The notes under the pieces: model-generated | What the model was told of the DNA's origin: nothing | The model's input: the letters and a program-made list of their open reading frames with translations, nothing else | Database searches by the model: none | Assembly: GCA_958450325.1 (NCBI GenBank) | Contig: OY288244.1 | Location: 36,083,424 to 36,147,423 of the forward strand | DNA length: 64,000 bases | Direction: 5' to 3' | From: Agrostemma githago | Lineage: Eukaryota; Streptophyta; Magnoliopsida; Caryophyllales; Caryophyllaceae | In this document: positions 11,896-23,427 of the stretch, in pieces | How positions within the stretch are numbered: position 1 is the stretch's first letter | Layout: each line of letters starts with the position of its first letter | Made by a program: the position numbers and the translations under genes

Positions 11896-12046
11896 TCAAA
11901 CAAAAGTGTATGTAAAGTTTCCTTCGTCGAAGCGGCTTGTTTTGTAATGCACGCATGGCTGATTTTGCATCACGGATATCATAGAAGGGTATCATCACAA
12001 GCCCTCTATTCTTGCATGCGGTATATATAGTGTTCAGATGTCGCCG
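11896..12046 (-). pseudogene. MEI2-like RNA-binding protein fragment (RRM)
   Basis: About 50 codons on the minus strand give TIYTACKNRGLVMIPFYDIR followed by DAKSAMRALQNKPLRRRKL and IHF. This closely matches the N-terminal RRM region of plant MEI2-like (AML) proteins, including the TACK.RG, YYDIR (here FYDIR) and RALQNKPLRRRKL blocks. Flanking codons do not continue the match, so this is one exon or part of one. MEI2-like proteins bind RNA and act in meiosis and early development; this piece cannot do so alone. It lies upstream, in transcription direction, of the DUF4057 fragment on the same strand. Confidence 0.8.
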
Positions 12047-12139
12047 TATTGCTGCAAGAAAACACTTTGCAATATGAAAAGACACGATAAGAAGCATCTC
12101 GAGTTTTAATCAAGAACCAATTCTATCACACTCAAACTT

Positions 12140-12634
12140 GATCAATGATGATAAGTTCATCGCATGATAATTCCGTGACAATGATAATGTCCTTCGCCAG
12201 CCTCACCTATCGATTCATACATTCTCCCACCTGTCTGCCCAACATGGTGATTACGCTCCGTCTCAATGAAAGTTTCAGTTTCAACACGACCCATTCTAAC
12301 GCCTGCACCACCATGCTGCAAACCACCTATCCCAGCAGTTCCAGTTTCGATTCACTAATGTTTACCACCTGTCTCTTAATGCCCGCGACCTGTTTTAGTC
12401 CCGATTCCTTGCTAATGCTCCTGCCTACTACCCGTCTCTGAATTGGCGTGACCTGTTTCAGTCCGAATTCCCTGATGTCTACTGACTATCTCTAAGTGCA
12501 CGCGACCTGATTCAGTTATGACATTTACACCCTACTGGTATCTACTGCCCATCACACGACCTGTATCCATTCCAACTTCTTGATGTTTAGTACCCGCAGC
12601 TATCTACTACTGTCTACTGCCCGTTTCTTGTTTT
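12140..12634. repeat. Degenerate tandem repeats (unit roughly 60-70 bp)
   Basis: Variants of a motif with CTACTGCCCGTCTCT, GCGCGACCTGTTTCAGT and CCGATTCCTTGATGT recur several times (for example 12361-12410, 12430-12480, 12490-12530, 12600-12639). The Ogre-like element inserted in one unit: the interrupted word continues right after the element at 29049 as CTATTCCTTGATGTTCAG. Frames through it are chance. Confidence 0.6.
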
Positions 12635-12639
12635 AGTTC
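12635..12639. other. Target-site duplication AGTTC (left)
   Basis: It matches 29044-29048 immediately outside the 3' LTR. Confidence 0.9.
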
Positions 12640-13137
12640 TGTAGACACCCGCATTTGACTGCCAGGTGTCTATGGCAGTTTCCAAAAAACACCCGATGAT
12701 GATCGAACGCTAACATGCTTCTATGCGCTCGGGTACTGGCTCAAATCCATTAATCGCTGGCTAACACACTTATAGAGTACAAATCTCACAAAATCAACCT
12801 CAAATCCAGGTCCAGTGGGCCGTTTCCAATCAAATAAGGCTAATTTGGGCCGAAATCGACACCGGAATTAAAACCGACTTGTCGCGATTGGGTCAATCCC
12901 GGTCAAAGTCGTTTCCGAGACATAAAAAAAAAACCTCAATCACCAAAAAGTCCAATTCAAACACAAACCCATCAAAAATCCATGATCACGGTCCAAAGTA
13001 ATAGACCCGCGCAACTCAGCTGGGCCACTCGATCGAGTGGGCCCTTATTCAAGCTCGACGGCTGACGCACAAGGCCACTCGACCGAGTCATCTGGCTACT
13101 CGGTCGAGTAACCCTAAACCGCTGCCCTAGCTTTTCC

Positions 13138-13145
13138 TATATAAG
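13138..13145 (+). promoter_or_regulatory. Candidate TATA box in the Ogre-like 5' LTR
   Basis: TATATAAG lies about 25-30 bp upstream of an ACACACTTCAAGAC-type A/C-rich start region. It sits downstream of the palindrome cluster that would occupy the enhancer position in U3. The 3' LTR copy has lost the box by one substitution. Confidence 0.45.
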
Positions 13146-14134
13146 CAACCCTTTGCACACACTTCAAGACATCTTGAGACATCTTTTTCACGCCTCTTTT
13201 TCACACTTTTACAACCCTAATACACCCTAAGCAAACCCAAGCAAATTCTAAGCAATATACTAGCAAACTCTAAACTAGTTTTAGGAATCAACAAACCCGA
13301 GCCACCATAACTTAACCTTCATCCACCTCGAAGACTCTAGTGTTAAAGCCACGGTTACGAGTTCTAATCCGAGACAAGAACATGTAGGTTGAGGGTGACA
13401 AAACCCCGTTTCTTCTCTTCTCTTCCTCCTTCTCGCGTCGTGTCGTCGTTATACGGGTCGCGTTTTTATTTATTTATTTCGTTCTATCGTTATTATCGCA
13501 TCATTAATATCGGTAGCACTAACATCAAAACATTAAAATACTTATCAATTTGTGTCGAGTATGAGTGATATCAGAATAAGGAAATCCGAATATACAAGTG
13601 TACTACACACAACGTTCACGGTCGCTTGTTCCGACATCCCGATTACTTGATTATTGAGATGAGTTAACTTCAACAATAATTTTTATATCATTTGTATCAT
13701 TATTGTTATTCGAGTCATATAATCACATCGATTTTCAAAAAGCAAACATTGTATTTCAATAAGGGTCGAAACCCGTTGAGACGGATCCAACATCACAATC
13801 CTTAAGGATCTATTTCGATGTCGGAGAAGTTGAGGGAATCAAGCCCTTTAGTTTAAGCAAAGGGTCGATTCGTTAGATCCGATACCAACTTCATAGTTGG
13901 ATGTCGCATCTAATGATCTGGTCAATCTAGTTCAATTAATCCGATTTCTCGTTGATGTTAACGTAGATGTCATGTTGTAATTATGACACTACAAACGCGG
14001 AGAGAGTTCCATATCGTTTTGATTGAATTAAAACGACTTAAATCAATTTTCTTTATTTTTTCCGCTCTAGTATTCCATATCGATTCAATAATCGAATATG
14101 GGATATGACGAGCATTCAAATTCAGAATCGAGTA

Positions 14135-14776
14135 TGTTCCGGTCACGGAAACAATTCACCCGGCCTAGGATCCGGGTTGTATAATCGGGTAAATGATGAA
14201 CAAATGATCGTTTGATTTCCCTTGGTCTCCCCTTTCTCTCACTCCCTAGATCGGACCTTCCCGGCGGAAATGGCCTGCTCCCTGCACAATGAACGCACAG
14301 GGCCTCGGAGGTTGTCCGAGGAAACCCTCTCCGATGCCTAAGTCAGTCCGTGAAATGCCTTGACGAACCTAGCTCGTGAGGAACTAGGTGGCGTTTTTTA
14401 GGAGTAAGAGTCTAGAGAGAGAAAAATCCAACCCCTCTTATGTGGGAAGTGGGTAAGTATTTATACCTTTGGGAAATGGGTGGATGTTGGCGCGCCACGT
14501 GGACTTACCTTGTCCGCCCATTTCCCCTTACCTTAGGCAAAATGACGGATGGGTCCTCGGTTCTCCTTCGGTTCAGTTCAGGCGGGAACACCCTGGAAGC
14601 AGGCGGGAAGCCTGGTTTTGCTCTGTTTGGTAGATGGCTCAAGGGTTTAGGGCCACACTTGGAGATTTCAGTGACTTTGATGGAAAGGCTGCTGGGCAGA
14701 TCTTTCTTCCTTCTGGGACTGGTCGCCCTGGGGCCTGATTGGCAGGCGGCCAAAGGCTGGCAACCGACCCTCATCA
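14135..14776 (-). repeat. Solo LTR of the second Tat family, nested in the Ogre 5' LTR
   Basis: It reads TGTTCCGGTCACGG at the left and CCGACCCTCATCA at the right, the inverse of the LTRs at 37093-37765 and 47910-48582. Flanking GAGTA occurs on both sides (14130-14134, 14777-14781), and the 3' LTR of the Ogre-like element shows the uninterrupted site. It is 642 bp against 673 bp for the intact LTRs and more diverged. An inverted TATA box lies at about 14456-14464. Frames inside are chance. Confidence 0.9.
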
Positions 14777-14949
14777 GAGTATAAATTCAAACAATATTTA
14801 TATTCGGTTCAATCAAATCTAAGATTTACGAAAAAACCCGAATCGAGCATAAGTCATGCAATATTTATGCTCAATTCGGTAAAACCATCGAGTTATCGAA
14901 AATCAAAAGCAATCTCTAAATCAATACAAAATTGCAAACGAATTATGAT

Positions 14950-15185
14950 TCGTACAGGGGGCACTCGACCGAGTGCCTAGCCCACTCGGTCGAGTGGTAC
15001 CCCAAAATCAGATCAGAATGTCTATTACGACTTCCACTCGATCGAGTCTCACAGTGACTCGGTCGAGTGGCCATGTACTCGTCCGAGTTGGCCAATAACT
15101 CGGCCGAGTGCGGTCTATAACGCAAAACAGAACCATATTTTACAGGTCCACTCAATCGAGTCCATCGACCACGCGATCGAGTGAC
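14950..15185. repeat. Palindrome array (ACTCGAYCGAGT type) in the 5' LTR
   Basis: At least seven copies of variants of CACTCGATCGAGTG occur in about 230 bp, many arranged as inverted pairs such as CACTCGACCGAGTG and CACTCGGTCGAGTG. The 3' LTR holds the same array at about 28072-28285. Confidence 0.85.
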
Positions 15186-15975
15186 CTCGTAACGACCAAA
15201 ACACGAGTCGTACATCCTTCTTTTCAAATTCGATAGTATTTTATGATTTAGGTCAACACGTGTCTAATTAATCACGTGTATACTGTCTTTTCAAACCATG
15301 CATCATCATATCTGCATCTTCTCATCTCATTCAATATTTGCACAAATCGTTATTATTCGTTACATCGTTACTAACGCGTTTGTTATTCCTTTTGTCAATT
15401 TAACTTTTGTTCGTTTATTGTACTAAATGAACCCGCATGCTAAATTCCACTTCGATGTAGAATTAATTGCATTAAATCGACTTAGAAACCCTATTCAATT
15501 CAATTCACATGCCTAGGAAAACAATGTTTGCATAAGCATTTTCCCGTTTAACTAGCGCGCGTATTGTAAGTCTTTCGAATTCTTAGTAGAGGCCGCTAAT
15601 GTGCGGGTGGGGTTGGGTGTCCTTTGTGGGCTTCCCAACACGTACCCTCACCCCTTACTCAGAACCTCGGTTTCCGGATGCCCGAAACCGTTGGCGCACG
15701 AGAGTCATTCAATACACAATACCCGATAACGTCGGTATTGGTATCAAATGCAAAGGGATGAGCGCAATAAACTCTGACATCGGAAGTGGGCCGTATTTTG
15801 TATACGGACCACTACGACATAGAGTGGGCTCGAATGGTTCCGAATAACCACAAAATTCGGTGGCGACTCCACTTCGACCTAAATTTCAATTCGATCCATT
15901 CTCATATGGAGATTCATTCGCCTACCCAAACCCGCGCGTGGCCGCGTCGGGGTGGACCTATGTCATGTCCACAAT

Positions 15976-15994
15976 TTGGCGACTCCGCTGGGGA
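15976..15994 (+). other. Primer-binding site of the Ogre-like element
   Basis: TTGGCGACTCCGCTGGGGA starts three bases after the 5' LTR, complementary to the 3' end of a tRNA-Arg as in Ogre/Tat elements. Confidence 0.85.
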
Positions 15995-17054
15995 TTAACT
16001 GATGCGTGACTTACCATCGGCATCCTCAGGGTGAGACTCGAATAGAAATCGTTTGACAAATACAATACGTGTGTTAGTTTTACGGTTCATGCATAACCCA
16101 TATTTTCCCGGGCCGGTACTGGTGACCGACGTCCTACTATACCATTGATGTAATCCAATATGGATATGTCAAAAGGTGTCCATAGTCGATTTGAGTGGGT
16201 TTCGCGGCATGTTCTAAGCTCAATTCGACTTAGAGAGTCCGTCCCGATCAACGTCTAGACTATGTACACTGGTATAGACCCTCTCAGACCGACCGAGACT
16301 TAGTGTAAAGCATACATGGCGTCGTTATAATGCTTGTGTGACTACGTGCTACTTGGTTTCCGAGTCGTTTTCAAAAATATCAATTTTTCAAAAATACATC
16401 TTTTTCAATGTATTCAATTTTCAAAACCCGGGTCGCATGCCGAATTTAGGACTCATGATTTTACTCAAAATAGCCTATTTTCTAGACGGTATGCTGCCCA
16501 ATTCAAAACTCAAAGCATTTTCGAACTCTCAAGACTGAGGCCCGATACACTTTCCGATTTTTCTCGAAAAATCGGGCCTCTCCACCGATTTGTCTCGGAA
16601 CCTTCAAATCAATCAAGTTTCAAAACTCCCCTCTTTTTAGGACTTCCCATATTTAGCAGTGTCGGGTCATGTCTTAAGTTGTCAAGTTTCTCTAGCGTCG
16701 AAACTCTCTCGATCTTACATCACGAGTTTCTTCCCTATCCCAGTCCGCCTTATCAGACTAAGGCAAGGCCCACCTAAGTAGGACATACTCTTACGAAGGA
16801 GGGCCCGTTAACACAATCGAATCAAAATTCTGGGGATGTCTCACGTGAACCTTCCTTCGAACGGGACCAGGCCCACCTGCCGAATCCTAAGGAAGGCCCA
16901 CCTTTCACAAGTCACCCGTCTAGGCGTCTTTCCTCGAGTCATTTCCCTCTTAGTCTTGTTCGGGATGTACTTTCTATTCCGGGATTTCTGGGCTAGTTTC
17001 TGATTATGCGGTGTTCTTACAGACAGGCCAGCCGCAACCTGACATCAACGCAAG
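15995..17054 (+). other. 5' untranslated region of the Ogre-like element
   Basis: About 1.06 kb lies between the PBS and gag. No domain is seen; frames at 16334-16777 have no recognisable content. Long leaders are usual in this lineage. Confidence 0.6.
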
Positions 17055-18500
17055 ATGGAAGAATTGAAAAATGCCCTAACCAAAATCGAGACTCAACTGA
17101 CCTCCATCCTTGCTAACCAAGCAACTTTGGACACTCGCCTGAGCACTGTGGAGAAGACGGTCCCAGTTGAAGGAGCTGAGTCCACTGGGCCCATAGCCGA
17201 GTTGGTCAGTGTTGTTCGCAGGCTCGAAGAGCAAGTTCACTTATCAACAAGCAACTCAATCCACTCCGAAAATGCTCGCATTTATTCACCTTTGAGTAAC
17301 GAGCTACCGGCCAACCTCAACTTGACGGGAATTCCTATGTTTGAGGGTACTGAAGACCCAGTCCATCATATCCGGGCCTTCAAGGACTTCATGGCAGTCA
17401 AAGGGGTAAAATCCGCCATGTTCAAGCACCTATTCCCTTCCTCTTTGGAGAAGCATCCCAGGGCCTGGTTCTACAGGCTCGATCCCAAGAAATACAAGAC
17501 TTGGGATGATGTGGCGACCGAATTTGCTCGGAACTACGCCGATAACACTGAAATCCAGACTACAATGCGTACTCTGGAGGTCATGGCTCAAGAGCCCAAA
17601 GAAGGGTTCACAAAATACTTGCAAAGATGGAGGGCCGAGAGCGTGAAGCTGGTCGACAAGCCCGGCGAGAAGGCCCTAGTGGAAGCCTTCGTCAAAAATC
17701 TACTCCCATCCTACCGGGTCCATCTCCGGTATGCTATCATCCCAAACTTAGCTGTTCTTACTGAAATGGGCACGAGAATCGAGGATGACTTAAGACTAGA
17801 GAGCCTGACTAAGGCCTCTACCAAAGGCTATCAAGGGGCAAGTTCATCTACGATCAAGCCCACACCTGCAGTTGCAACTCGCAGCATCTTTGACGAGGTA
17901 AACCTACTCGACACCTCATCTAAAAAGAATGCACCAAATCGAGTATTCACAGATATAGGGACTACCTATACTTATGCCTTACAAAGGCTATCTTCAAAGG
18001 GCCTGATCCAGCCGATAGGCCCAACTGCAGAACCTCCAGTAGAAAAGAGGCTCAAAACTTACAATGCCCAAGCCTACTGTCAGTATCACCGGGGTAACGG
18101 GCATGATACTGAAAAGTGTTGGAGGTTAAAACACCTGATCCAAGATCTTATCGAGAGCGGGAAAATCCCGTTGCCCGAAGACAAGCCGAGCAACAAAGAA
18201 AACCCGTTCAGCGCCCATGCTATCTTTACCGGTGAGGTAATTGACTGTTCTCACCTCATCTCTCCCCATATCCCACAAATCAACGGGATATGGTTCGACG
18301 ACGAGGATGATGTGTACTTAACCAAAGGGGAAGCTGTCCCCATCACCCTTGAAGAGGTCCGAAAGGCTAAGTCCAAAGCCTTAGCCACCAATCACCTAGC
18401 CGCAGCCGGGCGCTCTACTCCTATATCTGTCACGGAACTGCCAGGACGGAACCTACCCCTGAAGAACCAAGCCCGGACACGGCTCTGGTCCAACAATTGA
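17055..18500 (+). CDS. gag: Gag polyprotein of the Ogre-like element
   Basis: This 481-codon frame starts MEELKNALTKIETQLTSILA, a predicted coiled coil. The retrotransposon gag domain follows at about residues 95-235 (motifs such as HPRAWFYRLDP and TFARNYAD-like FARNYADNT). A Tat-type zinc-binding motif, CQYHRGNGHDTEKCWRLK, lies near residue 340. Gag forms the virus-like particle that packages element RNA in the cytoplasm. The stop at 18498-18500 overlaps the start of the next frame, which is in the -1 frame relative to gag. The frame itself looks intact. The first Met was chosen because no upstream in-frame Met precedes it after a stop. Confidence 0.9.
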   Translation: MEELKNALTKIETQLTSILANQATLDTRLSTVEKTVPVEGAESTGPIAELVSVVRRLEEQVHLSTSNSIHSENARIYSPLSNELPANLNLTGIPMFEGTEDPVHHIRAFKDFMAVKGVKSAMFKHLFPSSLEKHPRAWFYRLDPKKYKTWDDVATEFARNYADNTEIQTTMRTLEVMAQEPKEGFTKYLQRWRAESVKLVDKPGEKALVEAFVKNLLPSYRVHLRYAIIPNLAVLTEMGTRIEDDLRLESLTKASTKGYQGASSSTIKPTPAVATRSIFDEVNLLDTSSKKNAPNRVFTDIGTTYTYALQRLSSKGLIQPIGPTAEPPVEKRLKTYNAQAYCQYHRGNGHDTEKCWRLKHLIQDLIESGKIPLPEDKPSNKENPFSAHAIFTGEVIDCSHLISPHIPQINGIWFDDEDDVYLTKGEAVPITLEEVRKAKSKALATNHLAAAGRSTPISVTELPGRNLPLKNQARTRLWSNN

Positions 18501-21109
18501 AGAGGGTTCGAGCTGATCTAACCATATGGCAACTATTGGTTAGCTCGCAAGCTCATCGGGAAGCACTGACTAAGGCTCTCGATGAAATCAAGGTTGATTC
18601 AGAAGCTATCCCTGCTGAAATGGTAGCCACCATTATGCCCTATCTTAAGGGCAAATCCAAAGAAGAAGGCCCACTCATAACCTTCTCTGAAGCTGATCTG
18701 CCACCATTTGGGCCCAATCACAATCTGGCCCTATACATCACGGTCATCTGCAAAGGTAAATATCTCCCGATGACAATTATCGACGATGGATCAGCCGTGA
18801 ATGTCCTTCCTCTAAGGACCACAAAAGCACTCGGCATCACCGATGCCGATTACCTTCCGACGGCGCAAACTATCCAGGCTTTCGACGGAAGCCCAAAGCC
18901 TGTCGCGGGGGCCGTGAAATTAAAGATCATAACGGGCCCAATCGAAAAAGAGTTGGAATTTCCGGTGATAGATGTCACCTCATCATTCAATCTCTTACTA
19001 GGAAGGCCTTGGATCCATGCAGTCAAGGCCGTGTCATCTACCCTCCATCGGAAAGTCAAGATGCCCCTCAAAGACGGTATCATCACACTGGAGGCGACCT
19101 CAATTACCGTAGCAAGCTGCAACGCTACGGGCCGGGCCGACCCACGAGGATTTGATTTCGTGGGCGTGATCAAAGAAGAATATCTCTTTAGGCCCTACTT
19201 CACAACTAGCATCGACACGATGCTACAAAATCTGGGTTACCTACCCGGAATAACCTCAAGGCCATATCTTCCAGCTGGGAAGATTATCGGGGTCCTAAAT
19301 GATGGCGAATCACATTTCGGATTGGGGTATGCAATAACCCCGGAAAACGTGGTTCATGCTGGTATTCACAAGGCCATCGACACTTTCAAGGGTACTTACA
19401 TAAGCCCTTATAGCCCGAAGTTAACGGATTAATTCGTCACTCCAGTCTTCCGAGCTATCCAAGCGGGCCTTTACCGACCCACCGTCACATATCCCGAGAC
19501 CAAAAAGGCTCGGGAATGCAATTTCATCCCTGATGATATATTCACCATCGTCCAGGCCGAATCAAAGGAGGGCAAAGAAAACTCCGAGCCCGTGCTGGGG
19601 CTCTTTTTCGAAGAAGACAAGGCTATCCCCGCTCCGAAAGACGACTTGGTCAACCTGATCCTTCGCAGCGATCGGTTTGACCCAACCAAGCTAATCACCG
19701 AGGTCGGTACCAACACCGAGACGAGGGCTTAGAGGAAGGCCGTAAAATGGACCAACGGTCAAGGACGGGTCTACAAGCTGACCACCGGCGAAGGAGACAT
19801 GCCGGATACCGAGTCAGAGTCAGAGTCAGAGTCGGAGTCTGAGTCTGAGTCTAGAGGGTCTGGTGCTAAAGTCGAGTCTGTAACCCCTCTTCCCTTATCC
19901 ACTGAGGTCTCGGGGCCTATCCCAAGACCTCTCCCTATCCCGCCCCTGACCAATGATCAGATGACAGCTCTATTCGAGCTATTTTCAAAATTTACCATCA
20001 ATAATAATAACGAACACCGTTCTGCTTACGACTTGTCTTATTTCCAAAATTTCAAAAATCTTATATGCAATGACATTGAGAAACCCAACGAACAGGTACC
20101 CCTACCTAAACATCTGGTCGAGCAGCTCGAGCAAAGGGAACCACGAGATCCGGTAATCGAAGAAACCGAGTCCATCAATGTGGGAACCACTTTAGAGCCC
20201 CAAATGCTTAAGTTGGGCCTATCTTTAGATCCAGAAGAGAGAAAACAATTCGCAGACCTCCTCCGGGAATTCAAAGATGTCTTTCCATGGTCCTACAAGG
20301 ACATGCCGGGTATAGACCGGGAGATATCCGAACACCGAATACCCATCAAAGATGGGTGCAAGCCGGTAAAGCAAAAACTCAGAAGAATGAAGCCCGAGTG
20401 GTCTCTTAAAGTCAAGGAAGAGGTCGATAAACAATTTAAAGCAGGCTTTATACAAGTTTCTGAATATCCAGACTGGGTTGCAAACATCGTGCCCGTACCC
20501 AAGAAGGACGGTAAGGTGCGGGTTTGCGTGGACTTCCGGGATCTTAACAAAGCAAGCCCAAAAGACGATTTTCCGTTACCACACATCGACATACTGGTGG
20601 ATAACACGGCCGATCATGCCCTACTATCGTTCATGGACGGGTATGCCGGGTACAATCAGATTAAAATGGCAGAAGAGGATATGGGTGAGACCACCTTCAT
20701 AACACCTTGGGGTACTTACTGTTACACCGTCATGCCATTTGGGCTTATTAACGCCGGGGCTACTTATCAACGGACTGCCACTACTTTGCTCCACAATATG
20801 ATGCATAAGGAAGTGGAGGTCTATGTGGATGACATGATCGTCAAATCCAAGGACCGAAGCGGGCACATTTCAGCCCTAAGAAAGTTCTTCACCCGGCTAC
20901 GTAAATACAACATCAGACTGAACCCACAAAAATGCAGTTTTGGGGTAACATCGGGCAAATTACTGGGCCATATCGTTAGCCAACGCGGCATCAAGGTCGA
21001 CCCAGCTAAAATCAAAGCCATCACCGAGATGCAACCACCCAAGACCGAAAAGGAAATAAGGGATTTCTCGAGAAAGTCCAATACATCAGCCGGTTCATTT
21101 CGAAACTAA
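18497..21109 (+). pseudogene. pol: Pol part 1 of the Ogre-like element: protease and reverse transcriptase, with stops
   Basis: One frame runs from the gag end to 21109 but contains stops at 19430-19432 (TAA) and 19729-19731 (TAG). The protease active site IIDDGSAVNVLP is near 18775. A run of Ser-Glu repeats (hexamer GAGTCA/GAGTCT, about 19812-19855) precedes the RT. RT motifs are present: VDFRDLNKASPKDDFPLP, MPFGLINAGATYQR and the catalytic YVDD at 20822-20833. A frameshift near 21060-21080 moves the rest of pol to another frame. The product would copy element RNA into DNA; with these lesions it cannot be made whole. Confidence 0.88.
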
Positions 21110-23427
21110 CCATGGTATGCGAACCCATCTTCAAAAAGCTAAAAATCGGAGAACGGGTGCTATGGGACGGCAAATGTCAAGCGGCTTTCGACAAAATCAA
21201 GGAGATTCTGTCTTCTCCGCCAGTACTAATGCCACCTCAACACGGTCTGCCTTTGTCGTTATACCTAACGACAACAGAGACGGCCATGGGGGCTATGCTG
21301 GCCCAGACAGTCGATTCAGAAGAACGGACTATTTACTACATCAGTAAAAAGTTCCTCGAATAATAGTGCAAATATACGATGCTCGAAAAGACGTGCCTAG
21401 CATTGGTTTGGGCCACTAAAAAGCTCCGACATTACATGCTCAGTCATGAGGTACATGTGTTATCCAAAATGGATCCTATCAAGTACTTATTCGAGAAGCC
21501 CATCCTCAACGGCAGGATGTCAAGATGGAATTTAATGTTATCCGAGTTCGACCTCAAATTTGTACCATTAAAAGCCATCAAAGGCCAGATAGTTGCCGAG
21601 TTCCTCGCTGACAGCCCAATATCCGAAGAAGGCCACACCGATACATGGGCCTTTCCTGATGAAGACATATTCCATACCGATACGGAGGTGTGGGATCTAT
21701 ATTTCGATGGGGCATCCAACTTCCGAGGATTTGGGGTCGGAATCCTGTTAATTTCACCCCGAGGGGAACACACTCCCTTATCCATCAAGTTGGACTTCAA
21801 CGTGACCAACAACGCAGCCGAATACGAAGCATGCATTCATGGGTTGCAAGCCGCCGCTGATTTAGGGGTAACAAACCTCCAGGTCCACGGTGATTCATCA
21901 TTGGTCATCAATCAAGCACTCCAAAAATGAAAAACTCGGAACGCCAATCTCGTGGCTTACCAAGCACGGGTAAGGGTTCTAGATAAACAATTCCAAAAGG
22001 TAGAATACATTTATCTGCCTCGGGAAGAGAATCAGTTCGCAGATGCACTTTCCAAATTAGCATCTTTACTGAACATCCCGGATCACCTGACCAGCATGCC
22101 AATCTGTGTCGAAAGATGGTCCGAGCCAGTCTACATCCACGCCATTCAGGATATCGAGATAACTGACCCGGAACCATGGTATCAAACAGTCCTAACCTAC
22201 CTGGCAACGGGAGAATATCCCCCGGGAACTGAAAATCGGGCCAAGAAAGCCCTGCGGAGATTGGCAACCCAATTCGTTCGCACGGACGACGGGCAGCTGT
22301 ACAAAAATATGGCACAGGGGGCTCTACTCCTATGCATCGACAAAATACAGGCCGAAAAGGTAATGGCCGAAGTACACGACAGTGAAAACGGCCCGCATAT
22401 GAACGCCCATATGCTAGCCCGAAAAATAATGAGGCTCGGGTACTATTGGAACACCATGGAAACAGACTGTCAGGTGTATGTCAAACACTGCCATAACTGT
22501 CAGATCTTTGCCAATGTACAGCATATGCCATCTTCCCTCTTATATACCATGACATCAACATGGCCATTTTCGACATGGGGTATAGACATAATTGGAAAGG
22601 TGCATCCTTCCGGGACGGGAGGTCATTGCTTCATTTTAGTGGCCATCGACTACTTCACCAAGTGGGTCGAAGCCGAGTCATACCGTGTCTTGAACGCCAA
22701 GCACGTGGCCAAATTTATCCTAAATAAAATAATATGCCGGTATGGGATCCCTCACGAGTTCATCAGCGATCACGGGACCCACTTTCAAGCTGAAACTGCC
22801 GCATTGCTGGCAAAATATAAAATTCAGAGGCATACATCTTCGCCTTACCGACCTCAAACAAATGGAGCGGTAGAAGCGGCCAATAAAACAATTGTCACCA
22901 TACTTAAAAAGATGGCTGAGAATTACCGGGACTGGCCCGATAAAATACCTTTTGCCCTATGGGGATATTGAACCTCAATCCGCACCGCGACCGGGGCAAC
23001 CCCGTATTGCTTGACGTACGGAATGGAAGCGGTCCAACCAGTCGAGCTAGAAGTGCCATCCCTTAGGATTTTACTTGAAAGTCAAGTACCTGAAGCAGAT
23101 TGGGTCCAAGCCCGATACGATTCGCTGGTCCTTTTAGACGAACGGCGATCACGGGCCCTTAACAATATCCAAATATATCAAAAGAGGATCCAGCGGGCTT
23201 TCAACAAAAGGGTTAGGCCCCGAAACATCAAAGAAGGGGATCTGGTCCTAAAATCGGTTCGTGCCTTACTACCGGTTGACCCAAGGGGTAAATTCAAACC
23301 CAACTGGGCTGGGCCATACTTAGTCAAGAAGGTCCTATCAGGAGGAGCGGTGATGCTGACAGACTTGGACGGGAACGAATTTGTCAACCCAACCAACTTG
23401 GACCAGCTGAAGCGCTACTACCCATAA
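21079..23427 (+). pseudogene. pol: Pol part 2 of the Ogre-like element: RNase H domains and integrase, with stops
   Basis: The continuing frame holds the RT-linked RNase H (about 21110-21660) and a second RNase H-like domain starting WDLYFDGASNFRGFGVG with NNAAEYEACIHG, the dual RNase H arrangement of the Tat lineage. The integrase zinc region CQVYVKHCHNCQIF is near 22470-22510. The catalytic core has GIDIIG, SDHGTHF and NGAVEAANK. The C-terminal end is of the NPTNLDQLKRYYP type with no chromodomain. Stops occur at 21361-21366 (TAATAG), 21928-21930 (TGA) and 22969-22972 (TGA, after WGY). The TGA after WGY would fit a CGA codon mutated at a CpG. Confidence 0.9.

Larger units (their letters stand above)
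12640..15973 (+). repeat. 5' LTR of the Ogre-like element (with nested solo LTR)
   Basis: TG...CA ends. It aligns over its length with the LTR at 26374-29043, apart from the solo LTR at 14135-14776 and a few short indels. A TATATAAG box at 13138-13145 is a plausible promoter TATA element; the same site in the 3' LTR reads TATGTAAG. Palindromes of the type ACTCGATCGAGT cluster at about 13024-13115 and 14960-15183. Confidence 0.92.

Noticed and set aside
12145..12441. 98-codon plus-strand frame
   Set aside because: It runs through degenerate tandem repeats and its sequence mirrors the repeat unit.
14440..14784. Frames on both strands inside the solo LTR
   Set aside because: They lie inside an LTR identified by flanking GAGTA and by homology to the Tat-2 LTRs.
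18497..18500. Programmed -1 frameshift between gag and pol in the Ogre-like element
   Set aside because: The frames overlap only around the stop, and no clear slippery sequence was seen. Separate frames or stop readthrough are equally possible.
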